64,000 bases of DNA from Clavelina lepadiformis (lineage: Eukaryota; Chordata; Ascidiacea; Aplousobranchia; Clavelinidae): positions 12,090,001 to 12,154,000 of the forward strand of contig NC_135240.1 of the NCBI RefSeq assembly GCF_947623445.1. The letters are read 5' to 3'. Positions 35,701 through 49,700 of the stretch are shown one piece after another. Each line of letters begins with the position of its first letter. The stretch's first letter is position 1. Under the pieces are notes generated by a model that searched no databases, was not told the DNA's origin, and saw only the letters and a program-made list of their open reading frames with translations. The position numbers and the translations under genes were made by a program.

Positions 35701-36706
35701 GTTGCAAAACAAGCATTAATAGTTTTACCTCTAAGTTATTGTTTGAGAAAGCAATGATGCAAGTTCGACTGCGTACTAATGTAGACTAACAAACAACTAC
35801 CACTAATCAATAAACGTGATAGCGTTCGGCGAAAGAAACCATAGGTGAATATAAAATGTCGACATAAACAACTCATTTTTGAACTTTTGGGTTACTAAAA
35901 TACACCTTCATAGGATAACAGTTTGGGTGTGTAGTGCGGCGACAGCGGCTGTATACGGCAATTTCTTTTTATTGCAATGTAACCATTTTGAGAGATGCTG
36001 TTTTATAAAAAATTTCATGAGCAAAAAAGAGAACAAGCGCCCATTTTTTGTCTCTATGAGTCAATTCTAATGGAAGGTACATCACCACAAGATAAAAGGA
36101 TGTTTAGTTTGTGAAAATCATATGTATACAGTAGCCTACTAATGCACGTACGATTTTCGTTGTAATACAAAAAAGCTCCTCAAGTTTTTAAAACATAGTA
36201 GAGTAAATTATGAAAGATTTTGATATGGCCGCCGTTATAAATGAAAGAGAATTTCGTAGCCGTAGCCTTTTGAGACAGTTAAAGTTATCTTCAAGGGAAA
36301 CTACTGCTGTAGGCCCATAGTAAGGTGAGAAGCCTTACTTGCAGAAAACTTCAGGTGACTGCATGTTTAATCGAGCGAAGCATTTGGTAAACAATTGCGC
36401 ACATAAAGATGTCCTAGTGCACAAGGAAAATGTCATTATCAAATAGCACCGGAGCAGAATAGGCATGTCTTACCTGGACCAATAAAGAAGTATCGCTAAA
36501 CGATCGTAGTTACTTCGAAGGCGACAAAAATAGATTTTAGTTGTCGGTCAGGCAAAAGATCTTTCCGTTACCATTCTAAGCCTGAGTTTAACTTTTATTT
36601 TCTTTATGTTTTTATTTTATTTCAAATGTCAAACATTTTTTGTTTTATTACAGCTTATTCTATATGCTAACAGTAGAAGATTTGGTTTATAATTTGCAGC
36701 CTGCCA
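32761..36706. other. Upstream region of the ASCL gene, no other gene recognised
   Basis: About 3.9 kb without a convincing exon. It probably contains regulatory DNA for the bHLH gene. Short open frames (for example 32906-33208 plus) show no recognisable domain. Confidence 0.4.
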
Positions 36707-38381
36707 ATGAGCTCAGATTATAATTCAAACAAAATGCAACAAATGGTAGCTTCCGCTGCAATGGTACAGCACTCCGACGTATGCTATCCAGGTGCTGCTT
36801 CCTACCAACAGGAATCATCCTTTGTAACTCCGGAAGCTCTTCTATTTCAACCTCTTCATCCTGCGTTTACTGGAGGGATAGAGAGTTACTTGGACCCGAA
36901 ATACGCGTGTGATCCAGCTGCGTTTGCTTCAAGGCTTCCCTACCTTCCTTTTCACGCCGCATACGGAATGTATGACTATGGATTCGAACCTGCGTTCATT
37001 CGGAAGAGAAATGAGAGAGAAAGACAGCGAGTAAAATGTGTCAACGAAGGTTACGCAAGGCTACGAGAACATCTTCCTGAGGAATATGCCGAAAAACGAC
37101 TGAGCAAAGTATTCAAACATAAACGATTCAATATAAACTATAGCCAAGCACACCTGAGAAATCACTGCGTCTATGTTGTATAGAGTAACAGCAATTTAAT
37201 TTCTTTATTTAATTTATTCTGTATACTTTTGAAACATATTTGTAAACTTAACTGGGACGATACATAGTCAATGTATATGTCATGTATTCAAGGTTGAAAC
37301 GCTTCGTGGAGCCATCAAATACATAAAGCAATTACAAAACTTACTTGGGATGGATCTGGTGAAAGAACGAAGAAGCGGAAAGCGTGTGCAAGGAAAAATG
37401 AGTGAAGAACAAATCGAAGACGAAGAAAGTAAAATGCAGGATGAATATGCTTCCGCATCGTGCTCAGATGAGGAAGTGGAACTGAAGGCCTCGTCGAGAA
37501 CAAGAAAGTTTCAAGTCCAGGGTGATGACGCAACTTCCGCATCAGAATCAACCGGAATCAAAGAGGAAGCGCTTTCAACTGAGGATGACACTGGAAGATA
37601 CTCCTCCAACCAAGAAACCGAAGAGAACACTGGTGGAGATTCTTACTTTAACTCCGCAGTAACAAAATTGCCTTACTCTGCAGAAACTGGGATTTCATCA
37701 AACTGTTTCAGTCATCTCGATCCTAAATCCTCCTGCCAATATTCGGAGGCAGGAAACTCGGGAGGGATGCATTTTCTATCATCAAAACGACACCTTCCTT
37801 CCAATGATTTCATCTCTTCGTGCAGGTTTAATGCAGCAAAGAGCTGCGGAGGCTTTAACGTTTCACGCCTTGAACAGCGATGCGATATAAAAAATTCTGA
37901 ATACCGAGGCTGCACACTTGACAAACCCTCTAGGAATTGTAACTCACGATATGTTAAAAGTACTCCAGAAAATCAAGTATCGGCGCCAACGATGATACAA
38001 AATGGACACGAATTTTTAACACAGCCGTCGCAGTTTGTGCACTCTCAGAACACAATGATTCCAAACAGACTCTCTTTGCAGAGCCTTCAAAATACTGACG
38101 CTTGTAAGTAAAAAAAAGAGTTAAAATAACAAATAACTTCATAAGGTAATTTAGCCAACGCCGAGATATTAAAATTAAAAATCAACATTTCATGTTTTTG
38201 TTTTTTGTAATGTTTTTAATGTTTTTGTTTTGTTCCTGTTTTTAAAACAGTTTATCGAGGATCCGTGCAAGGCATTTCGACATCTTACTTTAATTTCTTG
38301 CGTGGGCGTCCTGACGGAGATTCGGATGGCTTTAAGTCTGACAACAGCCCGGGTTCCAGCAGTTCAGGAGTATCGTCTTAA
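36707..38381 (+). CDS. Achaete-scute family bHLH transcription factor, ASCL3/4/5 type (447 aa)
   Basis: Exons are 36707-37108, 37293-38103 and 38251-38381. The frame closes over both GT-AG introns and gives 447 aa. Residues 99-109 are the basic region (RKRNERERQRV), followed by helix 1 (KCVNEGYARLREHLP), the loop (EEYAEKRLSK, up to 134) and helix 2 encoded by exon 2 (VETLRGAIKYIKQLQNLL, 135-152). The preceding FEPAFI and the helix sequences fit the ASCL3/4/5 group better than ASCL1/2. Such proteins pair with E-proteins and bind E-boxes to drive cell fate, often in epidermal or neural lineages. The first intron splits the HLH between loop and helix 2. The C-terminal tail of about 295 aa is acidic and Ser rich and ends DGDSDGF...SPGSSSSGVSS; it is long for the family. 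Intron 2 read-through would end after DACK. A possible acceptor at 36699 suggests a spliced 5' UTR. Confidence 0.9.
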
Positions 38382-38385
38382 TAAA
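38380..38385 (+). terminator. First poly(A) signal of the ASCL gene
   Basis: AATAAA overlaps the TAA stop codon. A second AATAAA lies at 38661-38666, and the second is more likely to be used. Confidence 0.4.
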
Positions 38386-39766
38386 AATCCTAAAACCGTT
38401 GGCTTTTTGGTTGGTTGTATTTTCCTTTCAACTTTATATTTGAATCTGGTTTTTGTTGTATTTTATTTTTCAGTCTCCGTTTTGGTTTTTTTTTTATTTC
38501 ACAAATTTTCATTAAAAAAACGAATTGAGAATTATACAACTTATATTACTCGGTTTCACTTTAAATCTTGATTTTATATGCATGTACTAAAAACGCTGTT
38601 TTACGACGCAATAATTTCAATTTTTTCCTTTTACTGTTCAAGTAAGTGATGGCGTTTCATAATAAAACAGTTGAGTGTAACTCGGTGCTTGGAGTGTAAG
38701 TTAAAGCCAATCATTTAATTTGCTCTAAACAAATTATTCTAACAATTTGTAAAATCGGGCTTGTACATGACCTAAAGGGTTTTTCACTTGCATGCAAAAA
38801 GTGATCTCTAAGTATAGTTTACGTTTCGGTGTGAGTCAGTTCAGATATTTTATTGCCGATATAGGATCATATTTGCAGGTATATTAGCCCACTTGAACTT
38901 CTGGTATTTGGCAAATAAACTGCAGATTCATTATGGTATATTACATATGGCGACTTATTGCCACCTGATGGATTTGCCTCATTACCGAACCTTTGACCAA
39001 AGATTTTTGAAAACGCCTGCACAGTGCTATAGGTTACGAAAATAGACAGCGATTAGATGTTGATGTTGCCGCGCTAACTTCATTCTAATCACCAACAACC
39101 TAACCTCACCACCCTGCCAAGAATTTCAAACCGGTAATGGCATCCAAAACAAACCTGCGGTTTTGAAGCTTCATTGATCAGTCAAGTAACCTAACTTACA
39201 AACCCCATTGTGGGATCGCTCTTCTGTTTTGCAGTTTCACTTTAGAAAAGTAATAGCGACACATTGCATACACGTCAAAGAAATAACTCTGTCTTCTTCT
39301 TCCAGTCTAACAAAATTGCAATTGAAAGCCTTAATTATAATTGGTAACGCATTAAACACAGCAAAAATGTTTTATAATGCTGGCTCAACATGGCTGGACA
39401 ATATCCAATGCATTCGAAACTATCACAGGACAGTTAAAACGGAACAGAATTACAAAAAAATATTAAGCTAACTTTTGTAAATATTTCTCCCTTAGGTATT
39501 AAAGCCCCTGCTACCCATGTAAACTTGAAATATCAAGTGCTGCTACAAGAAAAAAACATAAAATAATTTTGTCGTTTGTTGTTAAATAGGATATAGGCTG
39601 GCTAGAATGATGTATTGTTGTCGTGTTGTTTTTGTTCTTGACCTTGCGCGTGCCTTGTATCGATAATTGGTTTGTAGTAGTTCAACACTAAATACTGATA
39701 GTAATCAGATCTATTTAACATGGGTAAAAATAGTCGCATTTTCTATACATTACGCTAATTGTTTGT

Positions 39767-39832
39767 TCAAATTTGTATAAGGATTACTGGAGACAAGAGT
39801 CAAATTTGTACAGGGATTACTGGTGAGCACGA
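39767..39832. repeat. Two-copy 33-bp tandem repeat
   Basis: tcaaatttgta followed by ggattactgg occurs twice in direct tandem with a few differences. Confidence 0.6.
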
Positions 39833-40206
39833 GCAAGTGTGTATAGCAGCGTGAACTAATCCCACAATTACTGTAGCTCACTTCACTTGCAAGGTTTGCG
39901 TTACCTCGTTTAAGTGATAATTTACTATGTGCATTATAGCAAGCAGGGCTAGTCTCAAAAAAAGTTGAAGTGTTTAAGGCATAATACGTGTGAGTAATCA
40001 CCGAGGAGATTTGTTAGAATACTGATCACGGCGGAAAGCAAACAAGAATCACTAGACAAATATATTAGATCAAAAACGACAACTTCTTAGGCATATATTT
40101 AATAGAAAATTAATTTACCAAATATGGTGAAAGTTTGAAGTTTAACTTTGTATGTTGTTAGCCTATATATTGCACATAGCACACAAATTTTTTTTATATC
40201 CTAACC

Positions 40207-40388
40207 CAGGGTTTACCAAACTACGGCCCGCGGGCCAGGTCCGACCCGCAAGATTAATTTGTCTGGCCCGCCTCACTGAATCAAAAATAACTTGTATGGC
40301 AGCCCATTGAACAAAGTGGGAAGTTTGCCCACTATGGTAAGTTTTTATGATTATCTGGCCTTTTGTGAAAAACATTTCGTGACGCCTG
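40207..40388. mobile_element. Short hAT element
   Basis: It starts CAGGGTTTACCAAAC with gcccgcgggcc just inside, and ends in gcctg. The flanks TCCTAACC (40199-40206) and CCCTAACC (40389-40396) match at 7 of 8 bases. At 182 bp it is probably internally deleted. Confidence 0.6.
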
Positions 40389-43300
40389 CCCTAACCCATA
40401 CAGTAAAATGATATTTCGAATAAAATCTATTTTTTACATATTCATTGCTAACCAACAGACAAAGCAAACCAAGTGGAGACAACGAGCAGAAAAATACGAA
40501 AAATCAAGTACAAGGTTTATTTGCTTTCGAAATCGATGACACGCAAGGACCCCGCTGATCAAAGCGTCTCTATATTTAAAACTCATATGCAAACGCTTCA
40601 AGATTAAAAATGCTATAAAAAATTTTTCCAAAAAGCGAAGCACGCTTTAACTATGTTACAAGCACCGTCGCCAACCGGACGTTTAAGTGCGATCTCTCTA
40701 TGTGTGCCATTTTCTATCGTATAAGTCTGCAAAATGCTTTTAGCGGCGACCATTTTGATGTCCAAGGACTCTTCTTCAGCTCTTTGTAATTGTTATATAG
40801 TGCATGCTTTAGACATGTATAGATAGTTTTTCCATCTGAATTAAAACATGATTTTTTACCAGCAACATATTTTCATTTAACAAATTTTTTCGTTAAAACT
40901 TTTGATATTTTAAACTTCTGCATGCAATTATTTCCTTGAGTTATCCACTGTTCCTATAGCAAACAACTTGCTGTTTAGAAATTTTTGATGTAAATTTGAT
41001 CTTTACCACTGTAATTTTGACAAGAACTGTTTCCAAACAATTTGTAAAAACAAGAGTTCACCAAGTCCAAATTTTGTTATTTTTGTCATCGAGGTCAGTT
41101 TTTTTTGCAACCGATTCACAGCCTTCATGACTTATCTCTCCAAAGATCTGATAACAAAAAAAACATTTCAACGAAGCATCATCGGACATCCACATATTTG
41201 TGTTTTCAAAGATATTTCGTATTTTAAAATGTGCAAGTGTGTGGCCCTGCATATCCTGGGAGAAACATTGCTCAGGTGTTTGGCAGGTAAACAACAAACC
41301 TGACTTCAGAATGACTGATGCTGTTTTGTATATACAGAACCTCTACGCTGATATCCATTATATGAACTAAACGATAAAAATGTTTCCACTTATTTTACTT
41401 CCCTTTATTTACAGTGATATGTGGTGGAGGGGAAATGCAGAAACTTGCCGTCCCCATGTCTCTATGACCGGTATCATGTTTTTGCACGCGTGGGTTCGAA
41501 TCTCATCCTTGTCCCCAAATGTCGTGTTTTATATTACTTTTGTATTATATTCATCATAATCATGCTGGTCACAAACACGGTTCTAGAAAGACTGAATTAA
41601 CCCGGATGTCAAAACCATGAGGTAGCGATCCAACATAGACAAAATAAAACAATACAATAAAGACAGCACTTCAATACACTACAACCGGTTGATTGCGATA
41701 CCCCGCTTTTCGATTTATTTGTGACTTGCTGGTAGTTATAGTAACTTTTGTAACTTTGCAGACTTAAAGGTCGACAGAAAACTTTTTTTAGCTTATCGAA
41801 AATAAAATTCATACATATCGTTTACTAATAACCAGTTATAGAATGGGTTTTATATGTGAATATTATGAACGCTAATGTTTGTTGTTTTGTTCTTTGACCA
41901 CGTCTTTTTTGGCTATTCTGCGATCTGATTTGAAAAGCGTCAAAGGAATCTCAAACGTGTCTGCGAAGTTTAAGTTTAATGAAAGAATTCACAAAATGTT
42001 TATGAAAATTTGCAGATTATACTGCCCAATTTAATAAAGTTTGACAAAAATGTTTCTCCTTAAGTATAAACTAAGCATCTGCAACCATCAGTATACTAGC
42101 GGACCGTATATAATCAAACTTTTGGGTGCTCACGCCGGCCGCGCAAGTTGCGTTAATATTGTATTCTAAATGCCAAACATTTTCATTGCTTTAAAGTCAT
42201 GTCAGACAAAGCAGTATGTATAGCTAATGAAGTAACAGAGCAACAGATTTCATGTCAATCTCGATATAAATTGTATGAAGATGAACTTGTTTATCTACTG
42301 TAGTTTGAAAACATTCATGTTGTACATCATCACCAGTCTAATATTGAACACAAGAACTCGATAAGATATAACAGTTCTTTGCACGTAAGTCGCGTTCAAA
42401 AAAAATCAGCTTTTAACAATTTGCACTGGCTTGTGTTTGGTGACAATGCGTAGAATTAAGGCAATTGGACTTGCGCGGAGTAAAGTGATGTTTTCTTGCA
42501 AATTGCAGAAAGTATAGGCCATTTGTACAGTTCTATACCGGCAAAAAGCAAAATGTTATAAAGAAAAAACGCAGCAAAACCGCTCAAACGGTCAAAATGG
42601 CAGCGCATAACATGTTAGTGCACAAACTCTTTTATATATTAGGCGACAGGCCTATATTTTTGTTGCCAACAGGCGGCGACAGCGTTCAACAAAATATTTC
42701 CATGGACTCAACACAATCGTCGGTGTGTGATCAGAAAAGTTAAAATAAATTTTTGTCGGTAGTGCTTTGTAGCACTTGTATTTAGGGTCATTTCAGAGCA
42801 AATTACTTTTAATCCACGTGAAGCAGCTGCAGTGCAAAGGTCAAGTACTTTTGCTGAAAGTCCTGACCGTTGCTTCCACCCTGTAACTTATTAGCCTAAG
42901 AGGAAATATTATAGGGTAGAGTTTGCACAAAAATGATTTATTAGCGTTGCAATAACACACGATTCAAATTAAGGGAGTACTTTTGTCCAAACTGTTTTCA
43001 GTGAGGGCCATGTGCTAAAACCAAGGAAAAAAATCACACAACCGACTCGCTTGCCCCTACAACTCTAAAAGGTACCACAAACGCAAAGTTTACGCCGCCT
43101 AGCGCTATATAAAAGAAAAAGCAACAGAAGAATTAATCTAATGATCTCATTTCAAAATGGGCGGATAAAGGATGGCAATATTTCGACGTACTTCGTGAGA
43201 GCAGTGAGGCGACGCGAAAGACGTCGCATAAATGCTTGCCAGTCATCCTGGTTCTCAGAATATTTTCATTAAGACTTATGTAACAATGATTATATGTACA

Positions 43301-43679
43301 TGCATTCGAAAAGTTCCTTTTGTTCTGCCACATTTGATGTAACACATATAATAGCATTAACAGTTAACTGCAGTGTACAGGCACTACAGGGTCTCGTGAC
43401 AGGTATAGGACCATAAAAAATTACACTTTTGTATAGTTTTTGTGATACATAATTTTCAAACTTCTACGTAATATCTGCTCAATAACGTTATTATCAATAA
43501 CATCAATTAAAGAATGCAAGTTAATGATTACCTCTAAATGTTTGGAAAAATGATTTTCACCTGAATAGTTGGAAGTTGAACAGTTTTATGTAAACCATAA
43601 TGAAATAAAGTTTGTTAAAGTTATACTTCCAACGTTTGTTTCGTCTTTCTTTGTCTTTGAAAGTTACGCACGAGCTCAA

Positions 43680-43736
43680 TGATGGCCGCAGGCCAATAAA
43701 ATAAACAGGTGCCGGGCCGTAGTTTGGACACCCCTG
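43680..43736. mobile_element. hAT terminal fragment
   Basis: The sequence gccgggccgtagtttgga followed by cacccctg is the complement of a CAGGGGTGTCC hAT end. No partner end or duplication was found upstream, so it is truncated or its other end has decayed. Confidence 0.5.
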
Positions 43737-45628
43737 TTCTAGTAGACAAAATGGGTAAAAGTTCATGGTGTTACTGCTACCAATCAATGATAAATCCACA
43801 TTTGTCGTGGTGTTGTGATGGCACACTTGTTCATGTCGAAAATAAAATGGTAAAATGCAATAACGTAGTGCCCAAACCCCGTATTTTACGTACCTGTAAT
43901 ATTGAAACTTTTTGTTTTGTCCAATGACTGATGGATTCTCTGCTAATCTAACCATCTTTGGTAAGCTAAATCAAACCTTTCCGTCAAGTTCCACTACGAG
44001 TTTTGCCTTACCCTTAGGTTAACCTCATTACGTCACTAGCCTACAGGGACACGGTACTGTACCACGCTGTTCTTTGTTTTAATGACAACATGCATGGCGC
44101 TCTCCAATAGCGAGATAGGAAACATTGAAACAAAAATTTTAAACAGATGATTTTCAGACGCATCAAGGCCGTAAGAATCCAAATTTTTTGTCAGATTTTA
44201 AAGCATACAATAGTCAATATAGCCTAGATAGCACATGAAAGTTTATATAGATTATAGACGATTTTATTTTCATTATACCAGGCGCACAGCCCTACATTAC
44301 TACAAATAAACTGGGGTTTTTGGATAGCCAGCCTTTAACCCTCGTTTGATTCCTTTTCTTGAATAGTTTTTGAACCAGGTCAAGTCTTTCACTTATAATG
44401 CAAAACGTTGAATAGTTCGATGTTCATTTTGGTTAGACTTTTTTTGGCGAAAACACACGCTATATAAGTGTTGACCGTGCAACGTGATTTAAATATGAAG
44501 ATTTTTGATCTGTTCTCAGATAACACGAAGAAGCTATTTTCTCAAAATGAAATTCTTGATAGAACAGTTCAATCTGTTTAACCGATTGTTTCCACTTGAG
44601 CCCACCGAGATGATCATTCGTTATTTTTGTCGTGTTTCTCTACCCGAATTTTCACTCTCTCGCAACAAATAAATTATTTGTTGTCATTCTTAAAAGATTT
44701 TGCAGTCAGTTTGTAAACTGTTTCTTAAAGCTGCATACAATGATTGCCACAATGACCTCACCCATGCAGTCGATAATCTTGAAACAAATATTTATTTGCT
44801 CGACCCGCACAAGGCTACAACGTCGAAGTTCAAGGGCCATGTTCCCCACTAAGTTTTATCCTCTCGGGCCTGCAGGGCTGTAAAAATAGGGGTTTGTAAA
44901 TAATTTCTTTTGACTCTTTGTTCCAACAAAATTACTAGTTATGTTTTTTTCAAGTGTAGGACAAAACGTTAATTATCATCTTAATCCGGTGAAGACGAGC
45001 TTGTTTAATAATTTTATAATAATAATATTAATTTATTTTATAATAATTAATAACCTTGTTTAATAATTACTGACAAAACTTTCAACAAAAGCCTTTTCCT
45101 TTCTGACTTAGAAAATATTTGAAGTTATGATTGAGTGTTTTTACCCAATGATTTAAAAATGCATAGAAGCAAGAAGCGTTTTCCATGTCTTCTTTGCTTT
45201 AATGAAATCAATTGCTGAATTAAAAAGCTATCAAAAATTTGATAATTGCATTGGTCTCAAGGAGTCCGGTTTAGACATAGATGTGAATTACTTTAGCCTT
45301 TGTAATTACAGAACCCAGTGTTTTAAATACTTTCTGACAACGAACAAAGTAAACTGAACAGAATACAAATGAACCTAAATAACAGAATGCGCATCTAAAA
45401 CGGTTATTGATTGCGGAAGCTGACTGTATACTGTTACAGCAAATACTGAACAATCGAACATACTGTTGCAACCAATTTTATTCTGTTAATAAAGGGTAAT
45501 AATGTATGCTTATCTTCATACAGTTCTACCACCAAATCTAGAGACTTTCGTTTCTTAAAATCGAAAAACATATCCGCAAAATGATAGCTAACGAAATGGC
45601 ACATACTCAATGACAAAAGTTCCTTAAA

Positions 45629-45925
45629 TTACTGCAATGAAGCTACGCCAATAAAAGTCAGAAGCAACAAAGTAATTTTGCCAAAAAGTTCATTTTTGAC
45701 GTTATGAATATATGCAATCGTACTTCCTAGGTTTCCTGGATCACCACCTAAACCACCATCATTTACCAGAGCAAGAAAAACACATACAAGCACAAATACG
45801 CCCTTCACAAAGTTCAAGCTGCCCAGATCAATCAAGTATGTACCAGTCTGTACTGAGACCACAATAAGCACACTATACCCCACAAGTGAAATGCAGCAAA
45901 CTGGACTGTGCATAATGATAGCCAT
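45629..45925 (-). CDS. Possible small membrane protein (98 aa), unrecognised
   Basis: A single minus-strand open frame with three hydrophobic stretches: about residues 10-28 (CCISLVGYSVLIVVSV), 38-55 (NFVKGVFVLVCVFLALV) and 82-95 (GKITLLLLTFIGVA), separated by a Gly/Asp-rich loop (NDGGLGGDPGNLGS). No family is recognised and no flanking exons were found. It could be a chance frame, or an exon of a larger gene in the 3' direction of TRAM. Confidence 0.25.
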   Translation of the reverse strand: MAIIMHSPVCCISLVGYSVLIVVSVQTGTYLIDLGSLNFVKGVFVLVCVFLALVNDGGLGGDPGNLGSTIAYIHNVKNELFGKITLLLLTFIGVASLQ

Positions 45926-46769
45926 AAACGTGCAACTGGACGGCGAAATTAGACGACAGATCAGTGATGGGGAACGTTTGGCAAGCGAATCGCCACGACT
46001 TCATGGTCGAATTAGAGATTCAACTTGGAAAAAAAACTTAAATGTAAATATCTAACCATTTTGTTCAGGCTTTATCGAAGGAAAGCATTTTTAGCCATCT
46101 CACTATAGTAATTGATAACCACTGCAAAACAGACCATTTAACTGGAATTCATAAAATTCTCGTAGCCCGCCTAAGACAAATAACTATCTAAAGAATTGTC
46201 CACGAAAAAAGGTTCCCCAAACCTGCGTTATATGCTAAGTGTTACCGAAAGTATATATGAAGCCTAAACCCACTTAAGCAAGAAATTTAAGGACAACAAT
46301 GCTACCGTTATTCACATAGGACACAAGCAAGCATTAAAATTCAGAAAAAAATGTCCATAAAAATACATACTGTATGGCGAAGTAGCAATTAAAACGAGGT
46401 GCTTTACGTGATCATTGTGCCACATTAGCAACAGAACTGCTTCTCACGATGAGCCAATTTGCACTAAAGAATATACCACCTTTAATAAAAGTTATGTATT
46501 ATTTTGCAAGGTCAGTTCAAAAAATTTGAAATTACACAACATTATCAGAAATTTTGATTTGCATATAAAATTACTGTGTCATATGTGTTTACAACATTTC
46601 AGAATAATATTTCATGCTACTATCAAGTATCAATGTTTGAAAGTCATATGTAAATAATGTAAAATGCGTGGTATTTCAAATAAAATCTTGTGCCAAGACA
46701 TAATGTGATAAAATAAACTTAACACCGCTGTCGTTGATTGCCCCACTAAATGTCAAAAAATGGCTGCAT

Positions 46770-46775
46770 TTTATT
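46770..46775 (-). terminator. Poly(A) signal of the TRAM gene
   Basis: AATAAA on minus overlaps the stop codon region immediately after KLKKN. Confidence 0.5.
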
Positions 46776-49700
46776 AATTTTTCTTCAGTTTGCCTGAATG
46801 TGTTCCATTGCCAACGTCGTCAGATTTTTTCTCTGTAAAAAAATAAAACATGGTAAGATAAAACAGGATTTTGAGGTTTGAAGCGGACAAGTGGTAATGG
46901 GTATTTCTTTACAACAACGTTATTTAAAGGTATTTTCGTCTGATGACCACCAAGACATTCCGCAAACGAATTCAACTTACGTGACTTTTTAGATTGCCTT
47001 GGTTTTGTCATAGACAGGGCGGCAGTTTTCTTTTTCACTAACTTCTCCTCCCTTCTTCGGCGCACCTGCAGTTGAAGGAATGGCCACATCAACCACGCTT
47101 GTAGAAGACACAGACTGGACAGTGATGTCATCCTGAACAAACAATCGAACATCCAAATTTGGAAATTAGGTATGAAACTCTGAACAAATCAATGAGAAAA
47201 CATACAAAGAATAACTACGATCTAGTACAGCGTGGTCCAACTTCTTTTCATCGCGGGCCAAAATCAGAAAATTTTTTTATCTTGCGGGCCAATGTTTTTA
47301 AATTAGAACTGAAGAAATGTGAAATTAGAACTGAAAAACAATGTGACATTGATATTAGAACTGAAATGAGAACTGAAAAAAGTTTTCATTTTTTATTAAA
47401 CCTGAAATTAGAATAGTTCAAAATTTAGCTATAAAATGCTGATCAATGTGACATCTGCAGTCGAGGTTCTTCCTCGACAATAGCCACTCTCAAAGCTGAC
47501 TATCAGTTCGCGGGCCAAAATATCGGTACTCGCGGGCCAACTTAGGCCCGCGGGCCTGCAGTTGGACCACGCTGATCTAGTATATAATGCATTCAAACAA
47601 AAATGTGCAGTAGATACTAAGGCAAATTATTGAAATATCTCCGTAATATTTTAACATTAAACAAGAGATTAAATAAAAACTCTTCAGTTTTACCGTATAA
47701 AAAAGGAGTTGTAATTTCCAGAAGCAAAATCTATTCCTTGATTCTCAGCGCGGCCAAGCCCAAACCAAAACATTAAAAATCCCAAAACTAAGGTAAATAA
47801 TCTGACCACTGGAAACACAATACCCCAGAATTTAAACCTAAACATAAAAAGTGAACATAATGTAGTCAACGGATTGGTGTGCTTGCAATACCTTCAACAT
47901 ATTGATCAGTTAAAATCTCAAAGAATTACAAGCATACTTTTGGCTGTCATACGTTTTACGCTAATATTGCACTTCAAAGATTACCCATATTTGGCAATGT
48001 CGTTTTTCTCAGCATAGTACAACATGCGTGAAGCATGGAAGACTCCTTCAGCCATGTAATGCATTGCCATGAGAATGACTGAAACTCTCCAAAAACTTTG
48101 AAATACAAAAGCAAAACAATATTTGACATTGCAATAAAATAAGCGATTTCTTGCATTAACGTGACAAGAATGCTAATCTTGATAGAGAGCATTACATAAT
48201 TATGTTTGATCGAAAAACAACTTACTGCAAAATATAGGCACCAGCTATAAATGCAAGATGCAGGGAATAATACTGAACCCGAGCAGGAACTTCCTCCTTG
48301 CGAGCTTTTTGAAAATACAATTCAGGATACATATGAACCCAGTAGGCAATCTGTAAAATTAACACAACAGCAGCTAAATTTACTTGACCATATAAAAGGG
48401 TAAAGTATAAAAGCAAGATGTGCCGCTTATCTTACCAAGACCACCAGGTGTTAAAAATCAAAACAAACCTGTGCAATGAGAAAAAGTTTGTTTTCCCATT
48501 TCATTATGGAGTGTGGATATCCCTCCCACAGTGATGCAAGATTTTGAAAAAAACCACTCTAATGAAAAAAGTTATTTACATTAGACTTGAGTCTAAAGCA
48601 TTACTTACAGATAAGCAATTAAGTAATTTATATACTATATATATCTGTTATATACAGTATGTATATTATTTACCAAACCTGAACACAAAACATGAAAAAT
48701 AGACAGAAAACCTGAATGAGCTGATGGATAGCCCATCCCGCAGATACAATGCACCAAACCACAATCTGACCGGATTCATTGAACTTGCTATTCTTTGTTT
48801 TTGACAGATGCAGCTTTCGCGAAATTTTCTATGACATAAGCACTCATAAAATGCAAGTGCTTCTGCAAAAGCCATTATTACCACGGCATGGAATATTTCA
48901 CTCAACCTTAAAAATCTCCAAACCAAGTTCCAAAAAATATAATACAAACAACAAGTTTTTGTTATCCCAACTATTAATATACATGAAAATAAAAACTCAA
49001 CAAAATCAATAAACCAAACACATACATCAAGAAAATACTCCTGAATTACTGCATGAACAACAGCAATCATCAAGGCAGCAAACATGACAGTGAAAATATC
49101 AAAGATGCCTCTTTCATATTCAGATGCTTGATATTCTATAAAACAGTTTGAAAGAACATTAACAAAAATCACGATTACACTACTCAAATCAAAACCTACG
49201 AAAAAAAATTTAAAAAACAACCCACCATTTAGTTCTTTTTCTCCTTCAGTTGCATTCTTTACGATACCATATTGCAGGAAAATAAACAAGCGGCTGATTT
49301 TTGCAGTAGCCTGCAAACACACTGACAGTTGTAAAAATTTTGAAAAATACTGCTGAATTTTGGTCCCATTCAAATGTAAATTGGGTCTTTGTTAAACAAT
49401 AATGATTACAAATGTATTGATAAGTTCAAATACAAAGTTAAAACATTGCAAATATATTATATACTTGTTTATAGAAGGGGTAGGCAAACTGTTTGACCAA
49501 GCTCATAAAAAATCACATATTCGCATATAAATTTTCAGGCAAACTATGATCGATGTCATTTCATGTGGTTTTAGCATTTCCGAATTAATTTTCTGTTTGG
49601 TAGCTTTATCAGAGGAGTTAGGCTGTCTGTTTGCTCTACATCTGAGAGATGACATCACCTGGTGTTGCAAAAAAGGCAAAATGAATATGTTCCGGTATAT

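Larger units (their letters stand above)
38700..45600. other. Intergenic, repeats only
   Basis: No convincing exon was seen. It contains a two-copy 33-bp repeat (39767-39832), a small hAT element (40207-40388), one hAT end (about 43680-43736) and an AT-rich low-complexity stretch near 45005-45070. Confidence 0.45.

Noticed and set aside
41440-41520. Possible tRNA gene (ggttcgaatc B-box-like motif near 41492)
   Set aside because: There is no matching acceptor stem or A box upstream; at most a tRNA-derived fragment.
43709-43927. Plus-strand open frame beginning at a hAT end
   Set aside because: It starts inside a transposon terminus and shows no recognisable domain.
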